Below, in pieces: positions 18,275 through 26,756 of a DNA stretch of 64,000 nt. The notes under the pieces are model-generated. The model was not told the origin of the DNA. It saw only the letters and a program-made list of their open reading frames with translations, and did not search any database. The position numbers were made by a program, and so were the translations under genes. How positions within the stretch are numbered: the first letter of the stretch is position 1; every line of letters begins with the position of its first letter. This DNA is from Actinoplanes sichuanensis. Lineage in GTDB: Bacteria; Actinomycetota; Actinomycetes; Mycobacteriales; Micromonosporaceae. The DNA lies in the NCBI RefSeq assembly GCF_033097365.1, contig NZ_AP028461.1, positions 11,931,501 to 11,995,500 on the forward strand, written 5' to 3'.

Positions 18275-18895
18275 GTGTCGTGGTCTTTGAGTGTTCGAGC
18301 AACGCGCAACCCTGAACTGGTCGACGCAGTTCTTCTTGCTGCCGGGAAGAGTCTCTATATCGCTAATGCATTTGAAGCCAAGTGCAAGAGCGTTCTGCAG
18401 ATTTTCAATCTCGTGACGGCGGTGGAGGCGGACTCCATCCGGTCCCTTGAGGACACGTTGGCGTCGCTCCCGCCGGACAGGAAGCTGCACCAGACCATCC
18501 AAGGAATCCTGGCGCACGAAGACTTCGGTGACCGGGCCTCTGTGAGCGAAGTCCTGGGAAAGGCTCGCGAGGCCAGGAACTTCATCGCTCACGAGGGGAT
18601 GAACGTCGGCCTGCTCCCGGAACTGAGGGCGGTCTCCCTGGCCGAGCATGCAGCCCGGCTGCGATCGGCGGTCAGCGATCTTGCCGTGGGCGACAACCTT
18701 GTCTCGACGTGGTGTTACGAGATTAGTGAGAGAGAACCCGCTCCTTCAATCAGGAATCACTACCCCGAGATGGTTGACGGCTGGATCTTCGGAGAACTGG
18801 ATCGACTCCTCGAATCTGTCGATTTCAGCCAGGATCGTGAGTTGACTATCCGTGAAGCCCTGCAGCGTCGAAAAGCTGCGTCGAGCGGCTCTTGA
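18275..18895 (+). CDS. HEPN-like hypothetical protein, possible cargo
   Basis: 206 residues from a GTG at 18275. The middle contains AREARNFIAHEGMNVGLLPE: RNFIAH fits the R-x4-6-H motif of HEPN-fold proteins, several of which are RNases in defence or toxin systems. It is preceded by long helices (AVLLAAGKSLYIANAFEAKC, DRKLHQTIQGILAHEDFG) as in that fold. HEPN assignment rests on this motif and helical context only. It overlaps the end of the convergent recombinase gene by 50 bp. No partner nucleotidyltransferase (MNT) gene is seen next to it. Confidence 0.55.
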   Translation: MSWSLSVRATRNPELVDAVLLAAGKSLYIANAFEAKCKSVLQIFNLVTAVEADSIRSLEDTLASLPPDRKLHQTIQGILAHEDFGDRASVSEVLGKAREARNFIAHEGMNVGLLPELRAVSLAEHAARLRSAVSDLAVGDNLVSTWCYEISEREPAPSIRNHYPEMVDGWIFGELDRLLESVDFSQDRELTIREALQRRKAASSGS

Positions 18896-20462
18896 GGGAA
18901 TCGTCGAGAGACCACACGGTCTTGGCGTAACGCAGGGCTGGCTTGGCGGTGAGGCCGAACATCGCGGCGATGTGCAGTGGGTCGCCGTCGGCGGCGCGGG
19001 CCTCTTCCAGAATTCGGTCTTCGCGGAGCTGGGCGGCGGTGGCTGGCAGGCCGTCGAAGAGGCGGGTGAGCCAGTAGGCGCTGACCGGTCCGCGTTCGTG
19101 GGCGGTGCGTCGGGTCAGCAACAGGTGCGGGTTCCCGGTGTCCGGCCAGCGCTCGTGCCGATAGTCCAGGTAGCCGGTTAGCGCGGTGGCGGTGAACGGG
19201 TCAAGGAGTCGGCGGCCAGCGCCGAGGTCGATGCGCTGGTTGGGCAGATCGACCTGGTCGAGCATCAAGTCACGGACCTGATGAGGGCGGAGGGCGTGGA
19301 CGCCGATGAGCGCGACCACAGTCTGCAGGGCCGGGTCGTTGCGGGCCGCATCGCCGATGGCGTGCAGTGCTTCCGCAGTCAGCGCGGCCGGTGTGCTCGG
19401 GTTCCGGCCACTGACGTGTATCCGGGTTAGCGGATTGGCGAAGACGAGGCGTTGCGCTTTGAGCACGCCGAACAGATCGCGCAGGGCGTGGGCGTCGCCG
19501 GTCTGATGTTTGCGACCGTCGAGCCAGTCGAGCACGTCCTGGCGGGTAACCTGCCGCAGCGTGGTGTAGCGGTCGGCGATCTCGATCAGGAACGGATGGG
19601 CGGCCGCGAGCAGCGTGAAGGCGGTGATACGGGGCCGGGCCCGGCGGCGTGCGGTGCCGTGCCGCAGCATGGTGATCCAGGCGTCGAGCTCGTCGCGCAT
19701 CCGCGGGGGCAGCGTGGCGAACTTGGCGTCGATCCAGACGGTGAGCGAGTCGATGCGGTCGTCGACGACGAGGTGGTCGCCGGCGGTGAACAAGACCTCG
19801 AGTACGCGCAGGCCGGGAACGCCGTGCGGGCTCATCGCGGTGACGGTGCTGGCTTTGACGGTCTCACCAGGTTCGTGACAGCTGGCGATCATGCGCAGGC
19901 CGCGGCGGACCTGTTGAAGGGTGCGTGGCGGCCAGCCGTTGTGCTCGGCCAGGACAGCGGCTTGGCGCAGCACCACGCGCAGAAAGCCGGGATCGCGAGG
20001 CGGGTCGAGGCTGCTGGCGTGTCGGCAGTCGCGCGGCGCGTCGACCAGGACCGGCTGCTCCCAGCCCGCCGACCGCGCCGGTGCAGCCACCGGGGGCGGT
20101 GGCGCCGCCGACGACATTGCCGGCCTTGAGCGCGTCCTGGCTGCGCGCGGAGAGAAGCCGGCGAGGAACAGTTGCTGCCCGGTCTCGGCCGCAACGGTCA
20201 GATCCAAGGCAGTCTTGTAGTGGGGTCCGGCGATCAAGCTGGCCTGCCGTCGGCAGAGCCGGCAGACTCCGTCCTCGACTGCGACGGCTCGCCGAGCGCA
20301 GGTCCGGCAGGTGCCGAGCGGATTCTTGCGGGCGAAAGCTTCGCAACCACGACAGACCCGCTGACGTAACACACCCCAGGCCAGGCACTGCTCGCAGCTG
20401 CGGGCCGGGCCCCGGTAGACACGTTTTCCGCGGCGACGCGGTGATCCTGCTGTCGTCGTCAT
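18846..20462 (-). CDS. Cys-rich tyrosine-recombinase-like protein (538 aa)
   Basis: Starts at ATG 20462, overlapping the stop of the upstream HTH gene (ATGA). Residues about 20-75 hold four CxxC-type pairs (CEQCLAWG, CRGCEAF, CRTCARR, CRLCRRQ), probably a zinc ribbon. The C-terminal half resembles the catalytic core of tyrosine recombinases (VALIGVHALRPHQVRDLMLD with the first Arg), but the HxxR box is replaced by DPLHIAAMFGLTAKPALRY and no firm nucleophile context is seen. It may be a non-catalytic or diverged partner that acts with the recombinase at 20776. Confidence 0.7.
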   Translation of the reverse strand: MTTTAGSPRRRGKRVYRGPARSCEQCLAWGVLRQRVCRGCEAFARKNPLGTCRTCARRAVAVEDGVCRLCRRQASLIAGPHYKTALDLTVAAETGQQLFLAGFSPRAARTRSRPAMSSAAPPPPVAAPARSAGWEQPVLVDAPRDCRHASSLDPPRDPGFLRVVLRQAAVLAEHNGWPPRTLQQVRRGLRMIASCHEPGETVKASTVTAMSPHGVPGLRVLEVLFTAGDHLVVDDRIDSLTVWIDAKFATLPPRMRDELDAWITMLRHGTARRRARPRITAFTLLAAAHPFLIEIADRYTTLRQVTRQDVLDWLDGRKHQTGDAHALRDLFGVLKAQRLVFANPLTRIHVSGRNPSTPAALTAEALHAIGDAARNDPALQTVVALIGVHALRPHQVRDLMLDQVDLPNQRIDLGAGRRLLDPFTATALTGYLDYRHERWPDTGNPHLLLTRRTAHERGPVSAYWLTRLFDGLPATAAQLREDRILEEARAADGDPLHIAAMFGLTAKPALRYAKTVWSLDDSLKSRSTQLFDAAGLHG

Positions 20463-20779
20463 ACCGGGGGTTTGCTGCGGCCGGCGTGCCGCCGCTGGAT
20501 CGGTGCCTCGCCCGCGACGGCCCGCAACGGCACCGCCTCGGCCGGACGCGATATGGAAAGCGGAATGTCTTCCAGCACCAGCAGGTCGTTCGGGGTGCAG
20601 CCGAGGACCGTGCAGATGATCTGCAGGTCTTCCAGCCGGATCGTCACCGGCTGACCCGACCACAGGTGCGACATCTTCCCGGCGCTGATCACCAGACCGG
20701 CGTCCGCGAGCATCGTTTGCAGCTGCGAGGCCTTCCAGATGTCGCGTTGCGCGGCGGCCAGGCGCAGATTCCACTTCAT
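20459..20779 (-). CDS. Xre-family HTH protein in recombinase operon (106 aa)
   Basis: ATG at 20779 overlaps the stop of the upstream recombinase gene; its own stop overlaps the next start. Cro/CI-type HTH: WKASQLQTMLADAGLVISAG, KMSHLWSGQPVTIRLEDLQI, ICTVLGCTPNDLLVLED. Likely represses the recombinase operon or helps build the recombination complex. A longer frame to 21151 is a shadow of the recombinase. Confidence 0.82.
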   Translation of the reverse strand: MKWNLRLAAAQRDIWKASQLQTMLADAGLVISAGKMSHLWSGQPVTIRLEDLQIICTVLGCTPNDLLVLEDIPLSISRPAEAVPLRAVAGEAPIQRRHAGRSKPPV

Positions 20780-21873
20780 CGTCGGCTCCCGAAACGGTTC
20801 GCGGCCCGCTGGCCGGCACCGGCCCAGGCGTCTTCGATGTGGGTCTTGTCGACGTGAACGTAGATCATCGTCGTGTTGAGCCAGGCATGCCCCAAAATCT
20901 CCTGGATAGCGACCACGTCCATGCCGTTGCGGTAGAGGTCGGAGGCCGCGAAGTGACGCAGCAGGTGTGGCGACAACCGGCCGGTCTGCGTTGGCAGGTG
21001 GATAGCGACGGCCTCGGCGAGTCCGTCGCGCAGCGTGTCGGTGGTCGCGAAACCGCTGCTGCCGTCGGCCCGGCGGCGTTCGGACGGGAACAACGGCGCC
21101 ATCGGGTCGTTGACCCGGTCGTCGAACTCCCACCGCGGTCCGTGCACCCACCAGTCCAGCAGTTCCCGGGAGCCGTTGATCAGTGGGACCAGACGTTCCT
21201 TCTTCCCGCGGCCGTTGCTGCCCTTGCCGCGCAGCAGTACCTTGCCGAACCGGCCCAGTTCCCAGCGCAGGTCACCCATGCGCAGCAGAGACAGTTCCGA
21301 CACCCGCGGCCCGATCAAGCTGACCAGCCGAAATGCGGTGTAGTTGCGGACAGCCGGTGCGTACTTTCGCGCACTGTCCAGCCCGTGCTGCCAGCCGGTG
21401 AACAGCTGCGTGACCTCCCGCGGCGTCGGAGGGATCCGCAACCGGCCATGGGTGCCGCCGCGCGGCCGGTTCATCTCGTCCAGCGGTGACTCGACCACGA
21501 ACCCGGTAGCCGCGTGGATGTCCGGCTTGTGCCGCAGCTCCAGGAACTCGAAGTAGACAGCGAACCCGGCCGCCTTGCGAACCTTCGTGCCCGGCATCGC
21601 CTGCCGCAGATGCCGACCGAAGAAGGTGTCGAGGTGCTGGGGCGTCATCTCCCATAGCGGCCGGCCGAACCACTCCCGCAGTTCCTCAACCGCGGCCACA
21701 TCGGCTCGGATCGTCGCGTCGGTGATCCCCGCTGACGAGCGGGCCAGCACGAACTCGGCCAGCAGATCTTGCTCGAACGCCGCGATCTGGCCGGGTCCGT
21801 CCAGGCGCTGATGCGCCCGCAGGTCCCTGACCACTGCCACCGACACAGCGGCCTCCAGCTCGAGAATCCCCAA
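20776..21873 (-). CDS. Tyrosine recombinase (XerC/D-like, 365 aa)
   Basis: Full-length enzyme with N-terminal SAM-like core-binding domain (about 30-130) and catalytic domain. First Arg in IGPRVSELSLLRMGDL, Lys-bearing beta hairpin LLRGKGSNGRGKKERLVPL, box LSPHLLRHFAASDLYRNGMD, then EILGHAWLNTTMIYVHVDKT with the nucleophile Tyr. The start may be TTG at 21873 (no ATG in frame). First gene of the three-gene operon with overlapping starts and stops. Expected to catalyse movement of the 4-kb element. Confidence 0.92.
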   Translation of the reverse strand: MGILELEAAVSVAVVRDLRAHQRLDGPGQIAAFEQDLLAEFVLARSSAGITDATIRADVAAVEELREWFGRPLWEMTPQHLDTFFGRHLRQAMPGTKVRKAAGFAVYFEFLELRHKPDIHAATGFVVESPLDEMNRPRGGTHGRLRIPPTPREVTQLFTGWQHGLDSARKYAPAVRNYTAFRLVSLIGPRVSELSLLRMGDLRWELGRFGKVLLRGKGSNGRGKKERLVPLINGSRELLDWWVHGPRWEFDDRVNDPMAPLFPSERRRADGSSGFATTDTLRDGLAEAVAIHLPTQTGRLSPHLLRHFAASDLYRNGMDVVAIQEILGHAWLNTTMIYVHVDKTHIEDAWAGAGQRAANRFGSRR

Positions 21874-22047
21874 CGACCATCGGCTTCCCGACGGATATCT
21901 CAGGAATTCCGAGACTGGATCATAGATTCATCGAAGATCAGGAGTCCAGCCCTGCGCCCAGGTCAGCCCGGTCACCAGGCTGCCCACGGTGGACATCCGG
22001 CTGCGGGAACTCACGGCAACACGGGTTTAGAACGATCTGAACGCCGT

Positions 22048-22734
22048 CTAGCGTTGTGACTCCACCCGGGTGCGGCCGAAGCAGACCCGGTTCACCGCCG
22101 GCTTGAGATTGTCGTAACGGATGTGCCGTGTCGGAACCCCGCCCAGCACCCGAAACGCTTCCACGTGGCCTTGCATGAACGCCTCTTGCGCCTCGGAAAT
22201 GTAGACGCGGTGCACGGCCTTGCCGGAGTAGGACAACCGCAGCGTGAACAGGTGACACTGCATCGGCTCACCGGCCAGCCGCACCCACACGTCAGCGAAA
22301 TCGACCTCGGCCTCGGCGCCAGGCGCGTGAAGCTGCGGGACCGTGCCTTCCAGGTGCACCCGGCCCTCACGAGCATCGGCCAGGATCTCCGCGCGCCGCT
22401 TGTTGACGTAGGTGCATACCGTCGAATAGCAGGCCAGGTTGAAGTCGTACTCGACCCGCAACCGGTCGTAGATCCGCCGGGCGGTGTGACGCTGCTTGCG
22501 CGGCGCGCTCAGATCCTCACGCAGCATCGCGTCGATCCAGTCCATCGCCGGCCCCAGCACCGAAGCCCGAGTCTTGGACGGCTTCTTGCGCGGCGGCGGC
22601 ACCGGCGAGTGCAACGCCTCCCGCACGGTCCGGCGATGAACGCCATACCGGCGTGCCAACTCCCGCTGGGAAATCTCCGGCTCCAACCGGCGATCCCGGC
22701 GGATCCGCTCGAACAACTCCACACGCGACAACAC
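22048..22734 (-). pseudogene. istA: IstA transposase, N-terminal fragment
   Basis: GTG at 22734 with GGGAGG 6 nt upstream. HTH SQRELARRYGVHRRTVREAL, then the first catalytic Asp in AEVDFADVWVRLAGE and the second in RHIRYDNLKPAV. It ends in TAG right after TRVESQR, where the inserted element begins. The missing catalytic Glu is in the fragment at 17112-18068. IstA is therefore broken and the IS21-type element should not move unless helped in trans. Confidence 0.9.
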
Positions 22735-22988
22735 CAACGGCCTCCCGACATGACCGACGGTGCACAGTCGCACCCACACCAATCGATGCGCCACCAAGTC
22801 ACCCGGCCGAGGGAACGCCTCACCACCCGCACCCGGTGGGGCCAAACAAGCTCTCCGACCCGGATCAGTCCTTACCAACTTCATCGATGACCGTGTGGAG
22901 CCAACAGAAGTTGGAACACAATCCTCACGCTCGCCGGTGGAGCCAAAAGAAGTTGGACTGCTGGGGCCAGAACTACCTCTTCAAATCA

Positions 22989-24100
22989 CCCTGACCGAAC
23001 CGCAACTGTTCTTCACCTCCACGCACCTGGCACCGATCCGCCCGCTGGCTGACGCCGCCGCCGTGTGGGCCGGCCTCGACGTGCCCGCCCTGTTCGGCGG
23101 CGCCGATCCGGCACAACACACCCGCATCCGCGCTCTGCTACGCGAGATGTTCCCGAGCACCCCCGAGCGGGCCGGCCAGAAGTGGGCCGCCACAGTTACG
23201 GCCCACGCCGAACATCTCACCGCCAACCTCACCGGCAACCCCGTCGACCTGGTGTCGGGGGTCGCCGCCCGTCTGCCCCTGCTGGTGATCCTCGATGTCC
23301 TCGGGCTGCCCAGCGACACCGCCGACAGCCTTCCGGACTGGGCGAACTGGCTCCGGCAGCCGACCGCCGATGGTCTGGCAGCTGCGGCATCGCCGGGCAG
23401 GGCACACGCCCCACGCGGGTTCTTAGGCTGGTGCCGGACCGTCGTCACCGCCCGCGCTGACCTTGGCGACCCGGGCCCTGGACTTATCGGCGAGCTGCTG
23501 CGCCACCGCGACGGCGACGACACCCGGCTGAACGTCGACACGATCGCCGCGCTGGCCTTCCACCTGACCGTCGCGGGCTGGCACACCACCAGCAGCGCCC
23601 TCGCTTACGCCATCGACCACGCGCAGGCAGACCCGCACCGGTGGGCACGGCTCGCCGACGACGACCACTACCTGACCACCCACGTCGAAGAGAGCCTGCG
23701 ACACACGTCCGCCCTCGCCGGTCTGCTGCGCGTCACCACCACCGACGTCACCCTCGACGAGACGACCATTCCCGCTGGCAGCCGCTGCCTGCTGCTGATC
23801 GGCAGCGCCAACCACGACCCGCGCATCTACCCCGGCCCCCACCAGTTCGATCCCGGACGGGCCAGGCTGTCGCAGCACCTGAGCTTCGGCGCCGGACCAC
23901 ATCACTGCCTCGGCGCAGCCCTGGCACGCCTGCAACTGCGAGCCACCCTGCGTGTCCTCGCCCGGCGGCTGCCGTACCAGCGGATCGCCGCCAGCCGCCA
24001 CCGGTTCGCGCCGGACATCCGCCTGCTCAGCCATGCGGGCCTGCCGGCCGTCACCGTCTGCCCGTTCAGCCACGATCCCGATATCGGAGAACAGCCATGA
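22989..24100 (+). pseudogene. Cytochrome P450, main fragment
   Basis: Resumes at the second CCCTGACC and runs TEPQLFFTSTHLAPIRPLAD to the end. I-helix LAFHLTVAGWHTTSSALAYA, ExxR motif EESLRH, heme loop FGAGPHHCLGAALARLQLRA with the axial Cys: all hallmarks are intact. Without the first 51 residues and a start of its own it is probably not a working enzyme, although an open frame from inside the mobile element reads into it from 22760. Its stop overlaps the decarboxylase start (ATGA), showing the original operon. Confidence 0.92.
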
Positions 24101-24687
24101 CCATCTACCTGAACCGGCCCCGTCGGTGGCCGCGGGCCGCCACGCATCAGCCCACGATGACGCCCCGCTTCGAGCTGCTGCTGCAACAGCTCACCACGGC
24201 CGCGCAGACCAGCATCGGATTCCCCGCCGCCACCGACATCGACTACCGGCCCCTGGGACCTCTGCTCGGCGTGCTGCTCAACAACCTCGGCGATCCCTGG
24301 ACCGACGGCCTGCAGCCGATGCACGCCAAAGGCATCGAACGCGACCTGCTCGACTACTTCGCGCAGCTGTTCCGCGCCCCGCGGGGCTGGACCGGATACG
24401 TCACCAGCGGCGGCACCGAAGGCAACCACTACGGGTTGTGGCTCGGCCGGACCCGACTGCCCAACGCCGTCGCCTTCCACAGCGCCGCCGCCCACTACAG
24501 CGTCGCGAAAGCCGAACACCTGCTCGGCCTGCCCAGCGTCACCGTCGCCATCCTGCCCAACGGGGAAATCGACTACGCTGACCTGCAGCGCCAGGCCGGC
24601 CAGCGCCGCAGCCGACCGGCGATCGTGACGGCGAACATCGGCACCACTATGACCGAGGCCGTCGACGACGTGCACCGCATCCACTAG
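24097..24687 (+). pseudogene. PLP-dependent (histidine-type) decarboxylase, N-terminal fragment
   Basis: ATG at 24097 overlaps the P450 stop. TDIDYRPLGPLLGVLLNNLG, VTSGGTEGNHYGLW (PLP phosphate site) and AVAFHSAAAHYSVAKAEHLL match histidine decarboxylases of the group II fold. The gene is cut at 24687 by an IS element whose flanks share CTAG. The Lys-bearing part is downstream at 25691-26267. The substrate cannot be named; homologues act on histidine or related amino acids in biosynthetic clusters. Confidence 0.88.
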
Positions 24688-25690
24688 ATGGTTGAGTCCT
24701 AAATCTGGGCTGGTGGAGGGCTTGGCCGTACCGATATAGGGAAGGGTGTCGTTGTCTGCTCGTGACTGCTGACATCGACACCCTTCTGACCGCACTGTAC
24801 GTGTTCGTAGACGATCATCTGGTCCCGCACCGGCGCAGGCCTGGCAGGCCCCGGCAGTTGTCCGACGCCGAACTGGTCTGCCTGATGATCACGCAGGTCC
24901 TGTTCGATTTCCCTCGTGAACGGCACTGGATCCGTTACGCACACGCCCATCTGCGCGGCGCTTTCCCCTACCTTCCGACCGCGTCCGGGTACGGCAAACG
25001 CGTCCGGGCCAGCGGCCCACTCCTGGCGAGAGTGCTGCGGGCCCTGGCCGATGTCACCGGATCGGGTGTCCCGATCCTGCGGCTGATCGACTCGACCCCG
25101 GTGGCCTGCGGCACCTCGCGGGAGACGGTGAAACGCTCGGACCTGGCCGGTCACGCCGGCTACGGCTACAGCGCCAGCCACTCCCGATTCTTCTGGGGCA
25201 TGCGCCTCTACCTCCTGGCCACCGCCGAGGGCATGCCCGTGCTGTGGTGTCTGGCCCACCCGAAACTCGACGAGCGTGAGGTGATGACCGCCCTGATCGA
25301 GGCCGATCACCACCTCATCGCCGACGGTCAGGTCATCCTGGCCGACCGCGGGTTCGCCAGTCCGGAGTTCGACCGGTTCTGCGACCTGACCGGCATTCAC
25401 CTGGTCCGCCCGAAACGCGCCAACGCCAAGGCCGACGCCCCGCGCACCCCGGCCGAACAGGCGTTGCTGCGCTGCCGCCAATGGATCGAGTCGATCTTCC
25501 AAACCCTGAAAGGCCAGCTCTCCCTGGAACGCCACGGAGCCCGACGCCACGACGGCCTGTTCGCCCGCGTCGGTCAGCGTCTCCTGGCTCTGGCAGCGGT
25601 GATCTGGCACAACACCAACATCAACGCACCCAACCCACGATCACTCATCGCGTACGACCATTGACCAGCAAAGATTTAGGACTCAATCAT
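24688..25690 (+). mobile_element. IS982-family-type insertion sequence (1,003 bp)
   Basis: Inverted ends ATGGTTGAGTCCTAAATCT (left) and ATGATTGAGTCCTAAATCT (right, on the other strand) differ at one base. The flanks share CTAG (24684-24687 and 25691-25694). It contains one transposase gene and splits the PLP decarboxylase. Confidence 0.85.
24762..25664 (+). CDS. IS982-family-type DDE transposase
   Basis: 300 residues: N-terminal TLLTALYVFVDDHLVPHRRR, then catalytic Asp in RLIDSTPVACGTSRETVKRS, second Asp in VILADRGFASPEFD and Glu in RCRQWIESIFQTLKGQLSLE. The order and the HAGYGYSASHSRFFWGMRL stretch fit IS982 rather than IS5. It appears full length and uninterrupted, so the element could still be active. 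Confidence 0.9.
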   Translation: MTADIDTLLTALYVFVDDHLVPHRRRPGRPRQLSDAELVCLMITQVLFDFPRERHWIRYAHAHLRGAFPYLPTASGYGKRVRASGPLLARVLRALADVTGSGVPILRLIDSTPVACGTSRETVKRSDLAGHAGYGYSASHSRFFWGMRLYLLATAEGMPVLWCLAHPKLDEREVMTALIEADHHLIADGQVILADRGFASPEFDRFCDLTGIHLVRPKRANAKADAPRTPAEQALLRCRQWIESIFQTLKGQLSLERHGARRHDGLFARVGQRLLALAAVIWHNTNINAPNPRSLIAYDH

Positions 25691-26267
25691 CTAGGCGCTC
25701 GACGCCGCCGGGATCACCCACCGATACGTGCACAGCGACGCCGCCCTCGCCGGCGTCCCGCTGGCAGTCACCGCCAACCGCCCTGCCTTCGACCTCGCTG
25801 ACGGCGCCGACAGCATCAGCATCAGCGGCCACAAATTCTTCGGCACACCCCTGGTCTGCGGCGTCGTCCTCACCCGGCGAGGCCCCGACGATCTGCCCGC
25901 GGCGATCCGTTACACCGGCGCACCCGACACCTCCATCAGCGGATCTCGCAACGGCCTCGGCGCGGTCATGCTGGCCTACGCCCTCGACACCCTCGGCACA
26001 GCAGGGCTGTCGGACCGCACCCACCGTGCGAGAGACGTCGCCACCTACGCCTGCCGACGCCTGCAACACCTCGGCTGGCCCCACTGGCGCAACCCCGGCG
26101 CGTTCACCGTGATGCTGCGCGAGCCGCCGGACGCCGTACGCACTCGATGGCGGCTGCCAAGCACCGCTGGATGGTCACACCTCATCTGCATGCCCGGAGT
26201 CACCATCCGCCAGATCGATGAGTTCGCCGATGAGCTCGGCGAGCAACGGTCTGCCACAAGACCTTGA
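25691..26267 (+). pseudogene. PLP-dependent decarboxylase, C-terminal fragment
   Basis: Continues the family from ALDAAGITHRYVHSDAALAG through SISISGHKFFGTPLVCGVVL, where Lys forms the Schiff base with PLP, to the C-terminus. Joining the halves at CTAG leaves an in-frame TAG where a Gln or Glu codon would be expected, so even exact excision would not restore the reading frame unless the base is changed. Confidence 0.88.
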
Positions 26268-26277
26268 AGGGGGTCCG

Positions 26278-26469
26278 ATGAGTGGAATGCTAACCCACGT
26301 GCCGCTTCTGGAGCCCACCTTCAAGCTGACCGAACCTATCAGACCGTCAATTTCGGAATTGACGGACACGCTCGCAGCTGGCGACCGCGAAGGGGACTTG
26401 AAATGGGGATCGGAGATATCGCCAGCTTCATCACCGAGGAAGGCTGGAAGCTCACTCCTGTTCTGTTAG
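26278..26469 (+). CDS. Possible small peptide gene (63 aa, low confidence)
   Basis: ATG at 26278 with GAAGGGGG upstream, right after the decarboxylase. It encodes MSGMLTHVPLLEPTFKLTEP and onward, a polar peptide with no domain. The last 67 bp overlap the next gene in another frame, so the true product may be shorter or absent. A precursor peptide is conceivable given the cluster but not shown. Confidence 0.25.
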   Translation: MSGMLTHVPLLEPTFKLTEPIRPSISELTDTLAAGDREGDLKWGSEISPASSPRKAGSSLLFC

Positions 26470-26756
26470 GTGGGGTGCTCGGCAGCATGCTCATCAGCTT
26501 GCTCCTGCCCGGCATTCTCAGACCGCCCGCAATCGCCCTCGTCATGCTCCCCTGGCCCCTACTGGCCGCGCTTGCCGTCTGTCTCATTCTAAGTATTAGG
26601 AGCACTCTCGCGAACGATCCTCCCTCAGTCGCCATCATGGATATGGGCGGATGGTTGATCTATTGGGGTCGGCCCGTTCTATCGTGGGTGTCGTTAGTTC
26701 TGCTTTGCGCAATCCGTTTCGCCATCCGGATAGAGGAAGCAACCCCAGCACAATGA
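26403..26756 (+). CDS. Small membrane protein (117 aa)
   Basis: ATG at 26403 with GAAGGGG upstream. Three hydrophobic segments: LLGGVLGSMLISLLLPGI, PAIALVMLPWPLLAALAVCL and VLSWVSLVLLCAIRF. No family recognised. Last gene before a gene-poor stretch (26757-27802) in which I see only repeat array D and a hairpin. GC content is lower here than around it, suggesting a different origin. Confidence 0.55.
   Translation: MGIGDIASFITEEGWKLTPVLLGGVLGSMLISLLLPGILRPPAIALVMLPWPLLAALAVCLILSIRSTLANDPPSVAIMDMGGWLIYWGRPVLSWVSLVLLCAIRFAIRIEEATPAQ

Larger units (their letters stand above)
18069..22047. mobile_element. Tyrosine-recombinase element inserted in istA (boundaries approximate)
   Basis: About 4 kb separates the two istA halves and carries three overlapping minus-strand genes (two tyrosine recombinase-type proteins and an HTH protein) plus one plus-strand gene. 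No clear terminal inverted repeat or target duplication is visible, as expected for elements moved by tyrosine recombinases (Tn554-like style). Boundaries are set by where IstA homology stops, give or take about 15 bp. Confidence 0.7.
14772..22988. mobile_element. IS21-family-type element (8,217 bp), itself interrupted
   Basis: Begins TGTTTG and ends AATCA, flanked by the direct repeat CCCTGACC (14764-14771 and 22989-22996), with istA and istB inside on the minus strand. The terminal regions are inverted copies sharing AAGAG, GTTCTGGCCCCA and AACTTCTTT. Further GTTTTGGCCCCAC-type copies lie near 14842, 14910 and 14963 and, inverted, near 22837, 22891 and 22937; such multiple transposase sites are typical of IS21-family ends. 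TG...CA termini and an 8-bp duplication suit this family. Extra DNA includes an unknown gene at the left end and a second element inside istA. Confidence 0.85.

Noticed and set aside
20459..21151. 230-aa HTH protein
   Set aside because: The first half lies antiparallel in frame space to the recombinase gene; the real start is the ATG at 20779 that overlaps the recombinase stop.
22760..24100. P450 read as an intact gene from 22760
   Set aside because: The first 79 codons lie inside the mobile element end and have no P450 similarity; homology begins only at the target duplication.
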